Shown here piece after piece: positions 31,146 to 41,896 of a stretch of 64,000 bases of DNA. The first letter of the stretch is position 1, and every line of letters starts with the position of its first letter. The notes under the pieces were generated by a model. That model was given only the letters and a program-made list of their open reading frames with translations, was not told where the DNA came from and did no database searches. The stretch spans positions 187,709,206 through 187,773,205 of the forward strand of contig NC_133329.1 of assembly GCF_042186555.1 (NCBI RefSeq), given 5' to 3'. Source of the stretch: Aquarana catesbeiana. Its lineage: Eukaryota; Chordata; Amphibia; Anura; Ranidae. Position numbers and translations under genes: made by a program.

Positions 31146-32427
31146 CTACGCCCAAAGGCGATATCCTCCTGCCTTCTCACATCCACCTGATAGAATCTGG
31201 TGAATGTATGGGACTGAAGACCAGGTTGTGGCCTTGCAGATCTGAGCCATAGAGGCCCGGTGATGCACTGCCCAAGAAGCACCAATAGCCCTTGTGGAAT
31301 GTGCCCTGTTCTGAAACAGAGGAATCTTCTGTTTCAAACCCTAAGCTTGAATAATCAACTGTTGAATCCATTTAGAAATGGTAGCTTTTGACGCTGCCTG
31401 TCCTCTATTGGGACCCTCTGGCATCACAAACAAAACATCCGTTTTGCGAATCTGAGCAGTTGCCTCGAGATAGGCCTTGACCGCTCTTACTACATCCAAC
31501 GAATGTAGTGATCTCTCTTCCGGACAACAGGGATCTGGAAAAAAGGAAGGCAGAACAATGTCTTAGTTTAAATGAAAATCAGAAACCACCTTTGGTAAAA
31601 AACTAGGAGGGTGTAGCACCACTCTATCCTTGTGTACAATCAAATAAGGCTCCTTACAGGAAAGGGCTGCTAATTCTGATACCCTTCTAGCAGAAGAAAT
31701 GGCTACCAGAAAAAATTAACTTCCTTGTCAACAAGACCAAAGGAATCTGACTTATTGGTTCAAAAGGCTGTTTCTGTAACACAGACAGAACCAAGTTCAA
31801 GTCCCAGGGGTTTAGGGGCGCCTTAACCGGAGGATTAAGATGCGTCACCCCCTGTATAAAGTTTCGTACCAAAGAATGCGAAGCAAGTGGCCGTTGAAAT
31901 AATACTGATAAGGCCGAGACCTGGCCCTTGATGGTACTCAAGGCCAGCTTCATCTCTAAACCCGATTGTAGAAAATCAAGAATTCTACCTATCACATATT
32001 TTCTGGGATGCCAACCCCTGGATTCACACCAGGAGACATAAGGTTTCCAGACTCTATGATAAATCATTCTGGAAGCTGGTTTCCTTGCATTGATCAAGGT
32101 AGATATCACAGAACCTGAAAGCCCACGACTCTTCAGAACGTGGGTCTCAATAGCCAAACCGTCAAATTTAGCGTTTGTAAGGCAGGATGGAACACTGGAC
32201 CTTGAGATAACAGGTCTGGACGTACCGGTAGTGTCCACGGGGAACCCACCGTTATCCTTACTATTTCCACGTACCACGTCCTTCTGGGCCAAGCGAGGGC
32301 CACCAGAAGTACTGACTTCCTTTCCTGCCTGATCCTGCGAAGAAGTCGCGGCAGTAGCAGAATAGGCGGGAATGCATAAATCCGTGAGAACCGATGCCAC
32401 GGAATCACCAACGCATCTGTCCCGCAT
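31146..32427 (-). pseudogene. DIRS tyrosine recombinase, copy 2, frameshifted near the nucleophile
   Basis: The N-terminal and core part, 32427-31687, reads KFDGLAIETHVLKSRGLSGS, STLINARKPASRMIYHRVW and NFIQGVTHLNPPVKAPLNPW, typical of the DIRS recombinase. After further frame changes, 31337-31146 gives AHSTRAIGASWA and QICKATTWSSV, the HxxR catalytic motif. An extra base in TCAGTCCCATAC (about 31210) then moves HTFTRFYQV, with the nucleophile tyrosine, out of frame. The protein would lack its active tyrosine. Confidence 0.8.
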
Positions 32428-33879
32428 GCAAGAGGATCTCTTGTTCTTGCCAAAAATCTGTCTATCTTTTTGTTGAATCGGGATGCAAAGAGATCTACAT
32501 CTGGGACCCCCATCTTTGGCATATGTTCCAAAAGACGTCGGGATGTAGAGACCACTCCCCTTGAAGTAACTTCTGGCGACTTAAATAGTCCGCCTGCCAG
32601 TTCTCTATCCCTGGAATGAAAACTGCCGATATGCATGGAACATGCCTCTCTGCCCAGGCTAAGATCAGGTTCACCTCTTTTTGAGCAGCTCGGCTCCTGG
32701 TGCCTCCCTGATGATTGACATAGGCCACTGCTGTGGCATTGTCAGACTGGATCCTGACCGGCCAACCCTGTAGCCTGATAGTCCAGGCCTTTAGGGCTAG
32801 ACATACCGCACAGATCTCCAGAATGTTGATGGGTAAGGTCCTCTCTGTCTTGGACCATACCCTCTGAACCGCAGACTGTTCCAGAACTGCTCCCCAACCT
32901 GACAAACTGGCATCTGTTGTTACCACTGTCCAGGTAACCGGCAGAAAGGCTTTCCACTTCTGCAGGGTTTCGGGAATGAGCCACCAATCGAGGCTCTGAC
33001 GCACCGCATGAGACAGGTGCATCGGAAAGTCTAATGCCTGAACCTTCTTGTTCCAGGCCGACAGAATACTGTGTTGCAGCAGTCTTGAATGAAACAGTGA
33101 TCTTTGCCTGAGGTAGAAATACTTTTTCCTGGCTTGTATCTATGATCAGACCTAAATACTCCAGTCTTCTTACTGGTTTTAGGAAAGATTTTTCTAGGTT
33201 GAGAATCCAACCTAGGTGTTCCAGACACTTGACTGTGGTTCTCAAGTTCCAGTTCAAGGAGACTACCGACCGGTCTATCAGTAGCAGGTCGTCTAGGTAT
33301 GCTATGACAGCTATACCTTGAGCCCTTAATCTAGCCAGAGGAGGGGCCAAGACCTTTGTGAACACTCGAGGTGCAGTGGCTATCCCAAAAGGCAGAGCCA
33401 CAAACTGGAAATGGCGCCCTCCTATCTCGAAGCGCAGAAATTTCTGATGAGCAGGAAAAATGGGCACATGCAGATATGCATCTCTGATGTCTATCGATGC
33501 CAGAAATTCTCATCCCTGCAGGGTGGAGACTACTGTCCGAATTGATTCCATGCGGAAGGACTGAATCCTTAGGAATCGGTTCAGATCCCTTAAATCCAGA
33601 ATGGGTCTGACATCCCCATTTGGTTTTTGGACCGTAAAAAGGTTGGAATAAAAGCCCAATCCCTGGTCCTTTGCGGGAACCATCATAATGACCTCTTGCG
33701 ACAAAAGTCGCTCTAACGCTAGAAGGAGCGACTGCTTCTTCTCTGGGTCTCTGGGGACACTTGATCTGAGGAACCGAGGAGAGGGAAATTCCTGAAACTC
33801 CAGCTTGTACCCTAAGGTTACTGTGGAGATTACCCATCTGTCCTGGAAGTCCTTCTGCCAGAGTTCTGAGAACTGTCAC
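32133..33879 (-). pseudogene. DIRS reverse transcriptase-RNase H, copy 2
   Basis: RT and RNase H copy the element RNA. 33704-33510 gives KPNGDVRPILDLRDLNRFL and RMESIRTVVSTLQG, then a TGA stop near 33510. 33467-33100 continues MPIFPAHQKFLRFE, VALPFGIATAPRVFTKV and the catalytic AYLDDLLLI with both aspartates. A frameshift near 33090 precedes RNase H (33022-32495). That domain has TTDASLSGWGAVLE, TLPINILEICAV, QSDNATAVAYVNHQGG and FIPGIENWQADYLSR, so the Asp-Glu-Asp residues are present. The tail (32636-32133) has DVDLFASRFN and ALVIPWHRFSRIYAFPP, the region linking to the recombinase in DIRS. Two lesions make it a pseudogene. Confidence 0.85.
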
Positions 33880-33915
33880 AGTCTTCCCCCCATTTGAGCG
33901 AGCGGGGGCGCCTCC

Positions 33916-35022
33916 TCATGCAGAGGTCTTAGTGTTTTTCCCAGTAGGCTTCTTCCCCCAGGACTCCTTTTGTTCCTGGGGTTGACTCCTGTTTCTGAAC
34001 CCAGACGGAGGAGGCCGTCGAGACTGCCTGGAGGCTGAAGCCCCTCGCGCTGGGGAAAGAGTCCGTTTGAAAGAGGGACGCTTACTCTTCTTCTTGACAG
34101 GTAAGAGAGTACTTTTCCCACCAGAGATTCTCTTGATATAGTCATCCAAGTCCTCTCCAAACAACCTTGCACCACGAAATGGAAACCCAGCCATTAGCTT
34201 CTTACATGGTGCTTCGGCTGCCCAATTTTTCAACCATAGGATTCTACGTATATGCACCAACCCCAGTGAAAGACCAGAGGTTTGCATGATAGAATCTCTG
34301 ATGGCGTCAACAACATAACATAAGGCCACAGGAAGGTTAGCCAACCCCTGGGCCTGCTGTTCAGTTAAAACTTTGATAACCTGCTTAGCATGGTCTCTTA
34401 AGTATTGACAGACTCCAATCGCTGCAACTGCAGGTTGAGCCACTGAACCTGCCAAGGAGAAAACATCCTTCAATAGGGATTCCATCTTTTTATCTACAGG
34501 ATCCCTGAGCATCTGAGCATTGTCTACAGGACAAGTCATACTATTATTTACGGAGGAAATGGAGGCATCAATGGCCGGTATTCCCCACATTTTAATAAAC
34601 TTTTCTTCCATCGGATAAAGTGTTGAAAACTTTTTCGGCGGAAAAAAACGTTTATCTGGGTGATCCCACTCAGAATAAATGAGCTTTTCAAGTAAATTAT
34701 GAACCGGAAAAGCATGTGCTGTTTGAGGAGGCTTCAGTGACCCCAAAGAAGAAGAGGGTTCTTTAACTGATTCAGATACGGGCAACTTAAATGTGGAGCG
34801 GACCAATCCAGTAAGGATCTGCACTAAGACTTTCTCCTCCTGGGAAGTCGCAGAGGGTCCCTCTCCACCTGATTCCTCAGAAGAGGAATCATCTGTCCCA
34901 TCCTGATCCTCTGAAAGGGATTCATCTCTTTTATCCCAGAGCTCCTCTTCCTGAGGGTTTTGGGAATCAGAGGAAGGCTTAGTGCGTTTTCTTCCACTGA
35001 GTGAAGATGTAATCACGGCCAT
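33916..35022 (-). CDS. DIRS gag-like ORF1, copy 2, open (368 codons)
   Basis: Putative structural protein of the DIRS particle. A serine- and acid-rich N-terminus (SEDQDGTDDSSSEESGGEG) is followed by a conserved central domain (LIYSEWDHPDKRFFPPKKF, YPMEEKFIKMWGIPAIDA, MTCPVDNAQMLRDPVDKKME) and DAIRDSIMQTSGLSLGLVH, RRILWLKNWAAEAPCKK. The C-terminus is basic and proline-rich (KKKSKRPSFKRTLSP, SRRPPPSGFRNRSQP). No zinc knuckle is seen, as is usual for DIRS. The start is the ATG at 35022; the frame overlaps the next by little or nothing. It is the only intact DIRS frame in the window. Confidence 0.75.
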   Translation of the reverse strand: MAVITSSLSGRKRTKPSSDSQNPQEEELWDKRDESLSEDQDGTDDSSSEESGGEGPSATSQEEKVLVQILTGLVRSTFKLPVSESVKEPSSSLGSLKPPQTAHAFPVHNLLEKLIYSEWDHPDKRFFPPKKFSTLYPMEEKFIKMWGIPAIDASISSVNNSMTCPVDNAQMLRDPVDKKMESLLKDVFSLAGSVAQPAVAAIGVCQYLRDHAKQVIKVLTEQQAQGLANLPVALCYVVDAIRDSIMQTSGLSLGLVHIRRILWLKNWAAEAPCKKLMAGFPFRGARLFGEDLDDYIKRISGGKSTLLPVKKKSKRPSFKRTLSPARGASASRQSRRPPPSGFRNRSQPQEQKESWGKKPTGKNTKTSA

Positions 35023-36306
35023 TAATCTCTCCTCTAAACCACTAATGGTTGAGGAAAAAACCTCCTGTGTAATGTATACAGGGGCTGAAGTGCCAGAGGC
35101 AGGTATAAGCCCCTGACCCTAATGGCTCCCTCTGGCTAGCTGTCCCTGGCCCCTCAGGGGGGGAGGATGCTGCAGAAAGGGGGTCCTCAGAACCCGAACG
35201 AGATCCCCTAGAGTCTCTGGTTCTTGGGGTGTTTGAACCTCTTCTACCCATAGTGCAAAGCAACAAGGCGGAGATGTCACAAAATGAACACTGACTGCTG
35301 AGCGATGTAGTCCGGCTAAAAGCCTTGCTACCAAATGCCCAGTCTGGTGTTACCATAGTAAATGCTGCCTAGAAGAATGCCTGTGTCCCACCTTACATGC
35401 GACTGTCAGCTCTGTGTCCCTCCAAAGGCTGAATGCACCTGTACAGAGTGCTTTAAATAGCCTGCAGCTTGCCTGTGTGGGCGTCTGAGCACTCTGTGCT
35501 GACGCCCCACCCCCCCCTCGAATTTCGAAAAAACGAGCGCTTCCTGCGCTGGCCGACCCTCCAGAAACAATATGGAGGAAGGCTGGGGGAGGGGGAGGAA
35601 GGAGAGAGGCCGGTAGTGATGGGCCTGTAGCCTGGCAATGGCGGCAATGGTGACGGCGGTGCTCGAGCGGTGTACAACCGCTTTACAGACACCCATGGCC
35701 TCTCACTAGCCTGGGTGGAAAATTCGTACAGGAGAAATCCCCCCATCCCATCCTACCTGGAGCCGGCCGGAGACACTGTGCAGCATGAGAACACTGAGAC
35801 CGACATCAGCATGACAAGGTATGTGCTCTTGGCAGCCCCCGGTGGTCACAATAGGCATAGCATGCATTTACCTTAAAGGAGAAAACCTACTAGAATTTAA
35901 AAATTCTGTGGAATCTCCTCTTAACTTATCCAGCCGCAGGGTTCTGTTATACAGACCCAATCTTCACCTCTCACGGTGGGCTCCGTTTGAAAAAACCGTC
36001 AGAGACTGGGGCCCCCTACGAATAGGGAGATCCACAGTTCTAGCCCTGTAAAGCACTCGGCTAGAAATTAGGCTAGAAAAAACATTTTCTAATATGCAGG
36101 GTCCAGCTCTCTAAAAAAGAGAAGCGTTACAGGTTAAACCTTGTTTCTTCGGACACAAGGCCCGGGTACCATCCAATTCGGCCTAGAAAGAACACTTTGA
36201 ATGGATCCGGTTCGCCTGGCTTGCCCCCGTATAGGATATCAGAGTGTCCCCCTTTGGAGCTCAGCACAGGACATCTTTATACGTCCATCACCTAAGACAC
36301 TGGCGT
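35023..36306 (-). other. DIRS copy 2 leader
   Basis: Non-coding leader shared in part with copies 1 and 3 (GGGTCCAGCTCTCTAAAAAA, CACAAGGCCCGGGTACCATC). Short open frames at 35.0-35.9 kb have no recognisable domain. GC-rich near 35500-35660. Confidence 0.6.
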
Positions 36307-36456
36307 AAAAACTGAGGTATCCCTGCAAGGGGAGGGATTATATAGGGGGCTGAACTTTCTGATAGGGTGTGCCAGTGGCCAATCACCAGTGATACCTATA
36401 TAACCCATCAGTAATTACTGTGGCTCTCTGTCCTGCGATGTTCGAGAAAGAAAAGG
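36307..36456. repeat. DIRS copy 2 inverted terminal repeat, 5' end
   Basis: Inverted partner of 30749-30900; ends GTTCGAGAAAGAAAAGG. Confidence 0.8.
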
Positions 36457-36706
36457 AAGTTCAATAGCCAGTAGCCAATAGCTGCCCTTGAGTCGTTTTT
36501 GGTCCGTCGGAATAGCATAAAGACGAACGGTTTTCCCGATAGGAATTGATTCTGTCGGAAAGATTTAAAACATGTTCTATTTCTAGGTCCCTCAGAATTT
36601 CCGAAAGAAAAAGTCAGATGAAGCCCACACACGATCGGAATATGGGATGGAATGATTCAGTCAGACCTTTTCTGCCAGAGAGTCCGGTCGTGTGTACGCG
36701 GCATAA

Positions 36707-37485
36707 CAGTTTCAACTCTTCTGGGAAGACTGTCCACAAAGTTTAGGGTGTCTCTAGGGGAATGACCATTCTTTCAGAAGCGCATTTGTGAGATCAAGCA
36801 CTAATGTGGACGAGAAAGCCTGGCTCGCAGTCTCCGCTCACCCCAAAGGTGTGCTATCGGGTTGAGGTCAGAACTCTGTACATGCCAGTCAAGGTCCTCC
36901 ACCCCAAACTTGCTCATCCATGTCTTTATTGATCTTGTTTGTGCACTAGTGCGCAGTCATGTTGGAACAAGAAGGGGCCATCCCAAAACTGTTCCCATAA
37001 AGTTGGGAGCATGAAATTGTCCATAATGTCTTGTGATGCTGATGCCTTAAGAGTTCCCTTCACTGGAATTAGGGGGCCAAGCCCAACCCCTGAAAAACAA
37101 CCCTGCACCATAATTCCCCCTCCACCAAATTATTTGGACCAGTGCACAAAGCAAGGTCTATAAAGACATGGATGAGCGAGTTTGTTGTGGAGGAACTTGA
37201 CTGGCCTGCACAGAGTCCTGATCTCAACCCCGATAGAACACCTTTGGGATGAATTTGAGTGGAGACTGCGAGCCTGACCTCACAAATGCGCTCTGGAAGA
37301 TTGATAAAACATTCCCATAGACACACCTCCTAAACGTTGTGGACAGCCTTCCCAGAAGAGTTGAAGCTGCTATAGCTGCAATGGGTGGGCACATCAATAC
37401 TGAACCCTATGGACTAAGACTGGGATGCCGTTAAAGTTAATGTGCTTGTAAAGGCAGGTGTCCCAATACTTTTGGTAATATAGTG
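36707..37485. pseudogene. Tc1-like transposase remnants arranged as a foldback
   Basis: The minus strand at 37111-36926 gives LKASASQDIMDNFMLPTLWE and FLFQHDCALVHK, matching the second catalytic Asp region of Tc1 transposases. Continuing left (36920-36710) the minus strand has the C-terminal region with DLNPI-like text. The plus strand from about 37135 repeats that C-terminal region in the opposite direction (CCAGTGCACAAAGCAAGG, TAAAGACATGGATGAGCG, CTTCCCAGAAGAGTTGAAG), so the two arms are inverted copies of the transposase 3' end. Multiple stops. This is a dead, palindromic Tc1 derivative. Confidence 0.75.
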
Positions 37486-37487
37486 TA

Positions 37488-38334
37488 TGTTAGTCATACA
37501 GGGCCTAATGTCAGGATGACCAGAAGCTCTGAAGGCAATAAATCTACTCACAGATGGGGGTAGCAAGAGTTTTGTGACTAGCAGATATCATGATTTCAAA
37601 TATCTTTTCTAGAATGGAGACTTAAGAGGATCAGGTTAATGATACAGTACTGGATCTGTATTATCTTTACATGCACATTGATTTCCTGAGTTTGTTGCTG
37701 TAGCAACCTCCCTTGTTTTAGAGCAGACATACATGGCAGGTAGCCCAACACATTTCCCATGTGTTTTCAAGCGCATGAAAGAACACCTATACCTTTAGCC
37801 TTCTGTTGGTAAAAGCTAAACACTTCCATTCCATCAACAGCTGAGAATATGTGTATTTACATGAGCTTTACAATGTAAATGGGTTTTCAAAAGCTCAAAA
37901 ATCTACAAGAGACACATTTAAATTGGAAACTACAGATTATTAACAAGTACATTATTCAGACCATAAACTAACATATAACTTAAAGTAAAAATATACATTG
38001 CAATTGCAGAATTAATAGTGATGGATTATAAATTGTAGAGAAAATAGTTATGCTGAAATTAAGTGGAACAATAATATAGGACTATGCTTCAAAAAGTGTA
38101 AAGATCATCACTACTTACGAAATATCATTGAATCTGGCTCTGGGATACCTAGCAGTATACTGGTCAGTGTAGGTCCAGGTACTGGAGGGCTGGCTTCCAT
38201 GCTGGGTGAAAAAAAGCATACTGGCAATCAGCAATGCATCAAAACTAAGGTTTTCATACATAATCACAATACTATCATGATGAAAACTTGATTCTCTTGA
38301 TTCCAGTACTGCTTTTGCTTAAATACTACCTCTT
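37488..38334. other. Unassigned DNA
   Basis: No coding motif, inverted termini or tandem repeats recognised. AT-rich; could be host intergenic or intronic sequence. Confidence 0.4.
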
Positions 38335-39665
38335 ACTGGGCTCCATTCACAGAACCAGATCACATGCGGTATTTATGTGTTTTCCCAAATACCGCATGCG
38401 TTACTAAAAATGTCAATTCACTATTGCTTTATGTGGTATTTAACGCAAAAAATGAAAACGTTCAGTAAATACCGCATAACACAGGAGTAAAAGTCAATTC
38501 ACAAAAAAGTAAATAAAAACAAAATGCATGCAGTAAAAAAGTAGTGGTCCCGGCATGCGATATTTAAGGAACATACCACCCTTACCCATTCACCGAATAA
38601 AAGTGTGGTGTAAAAAATGACAGTAGGCAGTTTTTGACAAATCCTTTATTTAAAAAACAATAATAGAAAAAATGTCTCCTGATGTAGATCCATCATCAAT
38701 CAAGACACCCGCTGCCGACATCGCCAACCCTAAAAACAAAAAACAAAAAAAGGTCCGCTTAACTAACTTAGTGGTGGAGGGGACCTGGTGACCCCAACCG
38801 CTTGTGACATCATCGATGCCCCTGGCCAATGACATCACAGGGTGGCGGGGTCATCCAGCCCTGCCACTTAGTTATCTAAGAACCGTCAGATGGTGGAGCT
38901 GTCAGGCGGTGGGAGCTGACTTTTTTTCTTTTTTGGGTCGGCCGTGGGGGGGTCATCGTTATTGATGATGGAACTACACCAGGGGAGATTTTATTTTTGT
39001 TTATTAAATAAAGGACTTGTCAAAAACTGCCTACTGTAATTTTTTTATACTACAATTTTTTTGGTGAATGAGTAGGGGTTTCCGATAAACCCCAATGCCG
39101 CAGACCCCCACAACCACCAGCCAGCATTGTGGGTAAGAGGCCCTTGTCCCCATTAACATGGGGACAAGGTGCTTTGGTGGGTGTCCCCTCCCTTTCCTGA
39201 CCTGCCAGGCCACATGCTCAGATAAAGGTCTGGTATGGATTTTTTTTTTGGGGGGGAGGCACCACGCCATTAAAAAAAAAAAAATTGGCGTTGGGGCTCC
39301 CCTCAAAATCCATGCCAGATCCGAAAGGCCTGGTATGGATTGGTGGGGCATGCCATTTTTTTTCTTAATTTTTATTGCCGGCATTTTTCTTTTTTACATT
39401 TAGCTGACAGCTGATGACTCATCGATTGTTAAGGACGTGGCTTCCCGCTCTCTAACCACCATGACAGTTACTGATTGTTAAGGATGCCAGCGGCCACCTG
39501 CTCCTTAACAACCAGCTAGTGACAGCCTGTGATAAGGATGCTGACTATCGCCGGCAGTAAATTATCACAGGCTTTTATTACTAAAATACTGCATGACTTC
39601 ACAAAATAACTCATGAGGTATTTTAGTAGCGTTTTTTGGTGAATGCTAAAAAACTTTTTGAAAAA
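38335..39665. mobile_element. Diverged relative of the hAT-type palindrome family
   Basis: Shares modules with the 3-kb palindromes: GCAGTTTTTGACAAATCCTT at 38627 and its reverse complement near 39010-39035, CCGCAGACCCCCACAACCAC (39100), AACATGGGGACAAGGTG (39155), and AAGGTCTGGTATGGATTTT (39225). The outer parts carry ATGCGGTATTTATGTGTTTT, AATACCGCATGCG and TACTAAAATACTGCATGAC repeats. Only the part between about 38620 and 39050 forms a palindrome. No clear target duplication. Confidence 0.6.
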
Positions 39666-39894
39666 CGCTGGTGTGATTCGTATGTGGTGTATCCTGCACA
39701 AGTGGTCTCCAATAATCTGGAGAACCTGGTTATCCAGTAAGGAAATTCATATATCTATGTCTGAGGTGGTTGGAAATAAAACACAGGGTTTTTGTATTCA
39801 TTTTTTTGTCTGCTTTCATTGTGATTTTTATGGCCAGAGGTTTTGTGTAAACCAAAAAGAATTACCGCGCTACCTAAACAAGCAAACAATGTAA

Positions 39895-40525
39895 ACAAGG
39901 AGAATCTGCAGCTCAAAAATTATTGTGAGATATGCACAAATACAGTAAATAGTAAAAAACGTGAACTGCGCTAAAAATAAACATAAATATGAATTATGAA
40001 ATAATGTGCAAAAAGATCCCTGATGGACCCATAAGTGTGTCAAAAACAAGCACTATAAAAATCAAGGTGATAATGTGATAAAAAGACATACACCAATATA
40101 AAGTCCCAACAGTGAAATAGAGTCCAAACAAAAAATCATGTGATGTTCAGTAAAGGTGCAATAAGGATTTGCAGCTCCACAGATGTCACCATGTGAAAAA
40201 AATCCACCACCGAATAAATTGCACGCTTACCAAAGGGCAAGCTTTGTATAAGCTTGTAAATCAACCTGATGCCCAATCAGTGGTACCATCACAGCACGAC
40301 TTCCCCATATAGAGAGAGACACAGACAGGATGGCTCCGTCCGGTAGGCACATAAGGCAGTCAGCAGGAGGGACCCAGAAAAATGAAAAGACGGCTCTCCA
40401 TAGTGTAAATCAGTAAATATCAAAATTTATTACGATTAAAGGTTGCACTTACGTAGAAATGCAGATTAAAAGCATGGATAAAACACAGCAGCCGGACGGG
40501 TTTTGCCCCTCCGCCGGCCCAGCCC
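39895..40525 (-). repeat. Penelope-type terminal repeat, inverted copy
   Basis: Reverse complement of 62042-62525. Shared text includes GTGAACTGCGCTAAAAATAA/TTATTTTTAGTGCAGTTCAC, CAAGCACTATAAAAATCAAG and GACGGCTCTCCATAGTGTAA. The inner end (about 40450-40525) reads on the minus strand GGCGGAGGGGCAAAACCCGT then CCGGCTGCTGTG, resembling the GAAACGCGT region of Penelope repeats. Confidence 0.65.
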
Positions 40526-40685
40526 AGCCCACCCAAGTACAGTATCGATCGATCACTGTCACTTACAAAACACTAAACACACATAACTGCAGCATTCGCA
40601 GAGTCAGGCTTGATCGCTACGATCGCTAACAGTTTTTTTGGTAGCGTTTTGATACAGACGCTAACAGTCAGGAGCTTTTTTACCT

Positions 40686-41306
40686 GTGAGTCTCACTACT
40701 GTACCACTAAATTTAGAGCCCAAAATGGCAAATCAAAGGTACAGTAGTGAAAAGACCTACACATTTCTGAGCATGACAGATAGTGAAGAGGAAGTCACTC
40801 ATCTATCTGATTCACACTCAGAATACGAACTTGTAGACAGCGGCTCCATGACAGATAGCTCTGACGACGGAGTTGTGGTCCCTGCCAAGGTCAGGCATAC
40901 CCGACCCCATTCTTCTTCTGCTGTTGTTGAGGTGCAAGAACCGCAGGTCCCTCATATGGAGCAGAGCAGTACTAGTGCCGCTATTCCTTCTGGTGAACTG
41001 GCAAGCACCAGTGGCCTAGTACACCCTGGTCGTAGTCAAACCAGCACTGCAGTATCACGTGGTGACGTGACGAGTCCAATAAGTGCAGTTCAAGCTGGCG
41101 AGGTAGCAAGCACAAGTAGTGTCCCACTGCCACCAAGAAGAAGACAAGCACAGGCCCGTCATGCCCATAGTGCCCTTCCTGCTGCATTCGCCAATCCTAA
41201 TTGGGAACCCAACACTTCTGCAGCACCCGTACTTCCCCCATTCACTGGCCAACCTGGCATTCAGGTGGAAACAGTTGATTTTACGTCACTTGATTTTTAT
41301 TCGCCG
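40686..41306 (+). pseudogene. piggyBac-type transposase, N-terminal part before the L1
   Basis: Reads MANQRYSSEKTYTFLSM, then an acidic and serine-rich stretch (DSEEEVTHLSDSHSEYELVD), a Ser/Thr-rich linker with repeated SGLVHPG / SAVQAGE-type units, PPRRRQAQARHAHS, and FTGQPGIQVETVDFTSLDFY. These are the disordered N-terminus and start of the dimerisation domain of PGBD-like transposases. The frame runs into a T14 run at 41307, the poly-A end of an antisense L1, and resumes at about 51086. Confidence 0.75.
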
Positions 41307-41896
41307 TTTTTTTTTTTTTTTAAGATATTTTATTGAATTTTAACAGGTATACAGTAATCATATCAGAAATATACAATACATAGTCATCAAGCATACCCAG
41401 GTTGACAATTGCATTATAAGAAACAGTGTTAATTACGTTGGTCAATTACATATGATTGAAAAGTACATGAGATTTGGTTTACAATCATCAAGTGTTGTCT
41501 GAATTATCATTTGAGTAACCTGGTCAATAACAGTAGGTATAAGAGTTGATCTATAGTTTCTCATATTTTTCTATATCAGAATGTAGGAGTATAGGTGCTT
41601 GATGGGCTCTGAGGGTGTTCTGAACGTTTACCGACCAAATTAACCCTCGCCTCCGGAAACCCCCAAAGGGTTCTGACTGTGTCCATTGGGTGGGTGTATA
41701 GGTGTGGGTCTAAGGGGCATGTCGGGTCGGTACATGTTATTGTGATGAAGAGCCCAAATTATGCGCAGGAAAGTTTTACACTCCAGGAGGCCCAAGATTG
41801 TGGGAAGTAGGCTGCCATTGACGGTCCACTAGTGGTGTGAACCTATTTGTGTGGGCCCCAGGGGCCTTTATGCGGAACAGCAGTCAAGGGGGTCAT

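Larger units (their letters stand above)
30717..36456 (-). mobile_element. DIRS retrotransposon copy 2 (most complete)
   Basis: Minus-strand DIRS with all parts. From right to left: 5' inverted terminal repeat (36456-36307), leader, gag-like ORF1 (35022-33916), RT-RNase H (about 33880-32133), tyrosine recombinase (32427-31146), internal complementary region (31050-30938), 3' inverted terminal repeat (30900-30749). There is no clear target duplication, as expected for recombinase-based integration. ORF1 is open; the RT has a stop and a frameshift, and the recombinase has a frameshift. Length about 5.7 kb. Confidence 0.88.
30560..36703. mobile_element. Harbinger-type MITE carrying DIRS copy 2
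   Basis: Left terminus TGCCGCGTACACACGACCG and right terminus CGGTCGTGTGTACGCGGCA are perfect inverted repeats, flanked by TAA (30557-30559 and 36704-36706). Native MITE sequence is 30560 to about 30717 and about 36457 to 36703, with TTCCGATGG/GTCGGAAAG-type subterminal motifs. It has no coding capacity of its own. Everything between is the DIRS insertion. Confidence 0.85.
20291..37485. mobile_element. Tc1-like palindromic remnant opened by two Harbinger-type insertions
   Basis: Left end CATTACTTATTATAAGTATTG and right end CAATACTTTTGGTAATATAGTG are the two imperfect Tc1-type termini, with TA on each side (20289-20290, 37486-37487). Left of the first insertion the sequence ends ...GGCATCCCAGTCTTA; between insertions (30511-30559) it reads TTAGTCTGTAGGGTTC...AACTATAA; after the second it resumes TAACAGTTTCAACTCTTCTG. 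Joined, these match the right end read in reverse (37380-37485: GAACCCTATGGACTAAGACTGGGATGCC). This shows one Tc1-derived unit of only about 0.9 kb into which about 16 kb was inserted. Confidence 0.8.

Noticed and set aside
33331..33879. 182-codon frame overlapping the DIRS RT
   Set aside because: A different phase from the one carrying RT motifs; the real RT text is in the frames at 33704-33510 and 33467-33100.
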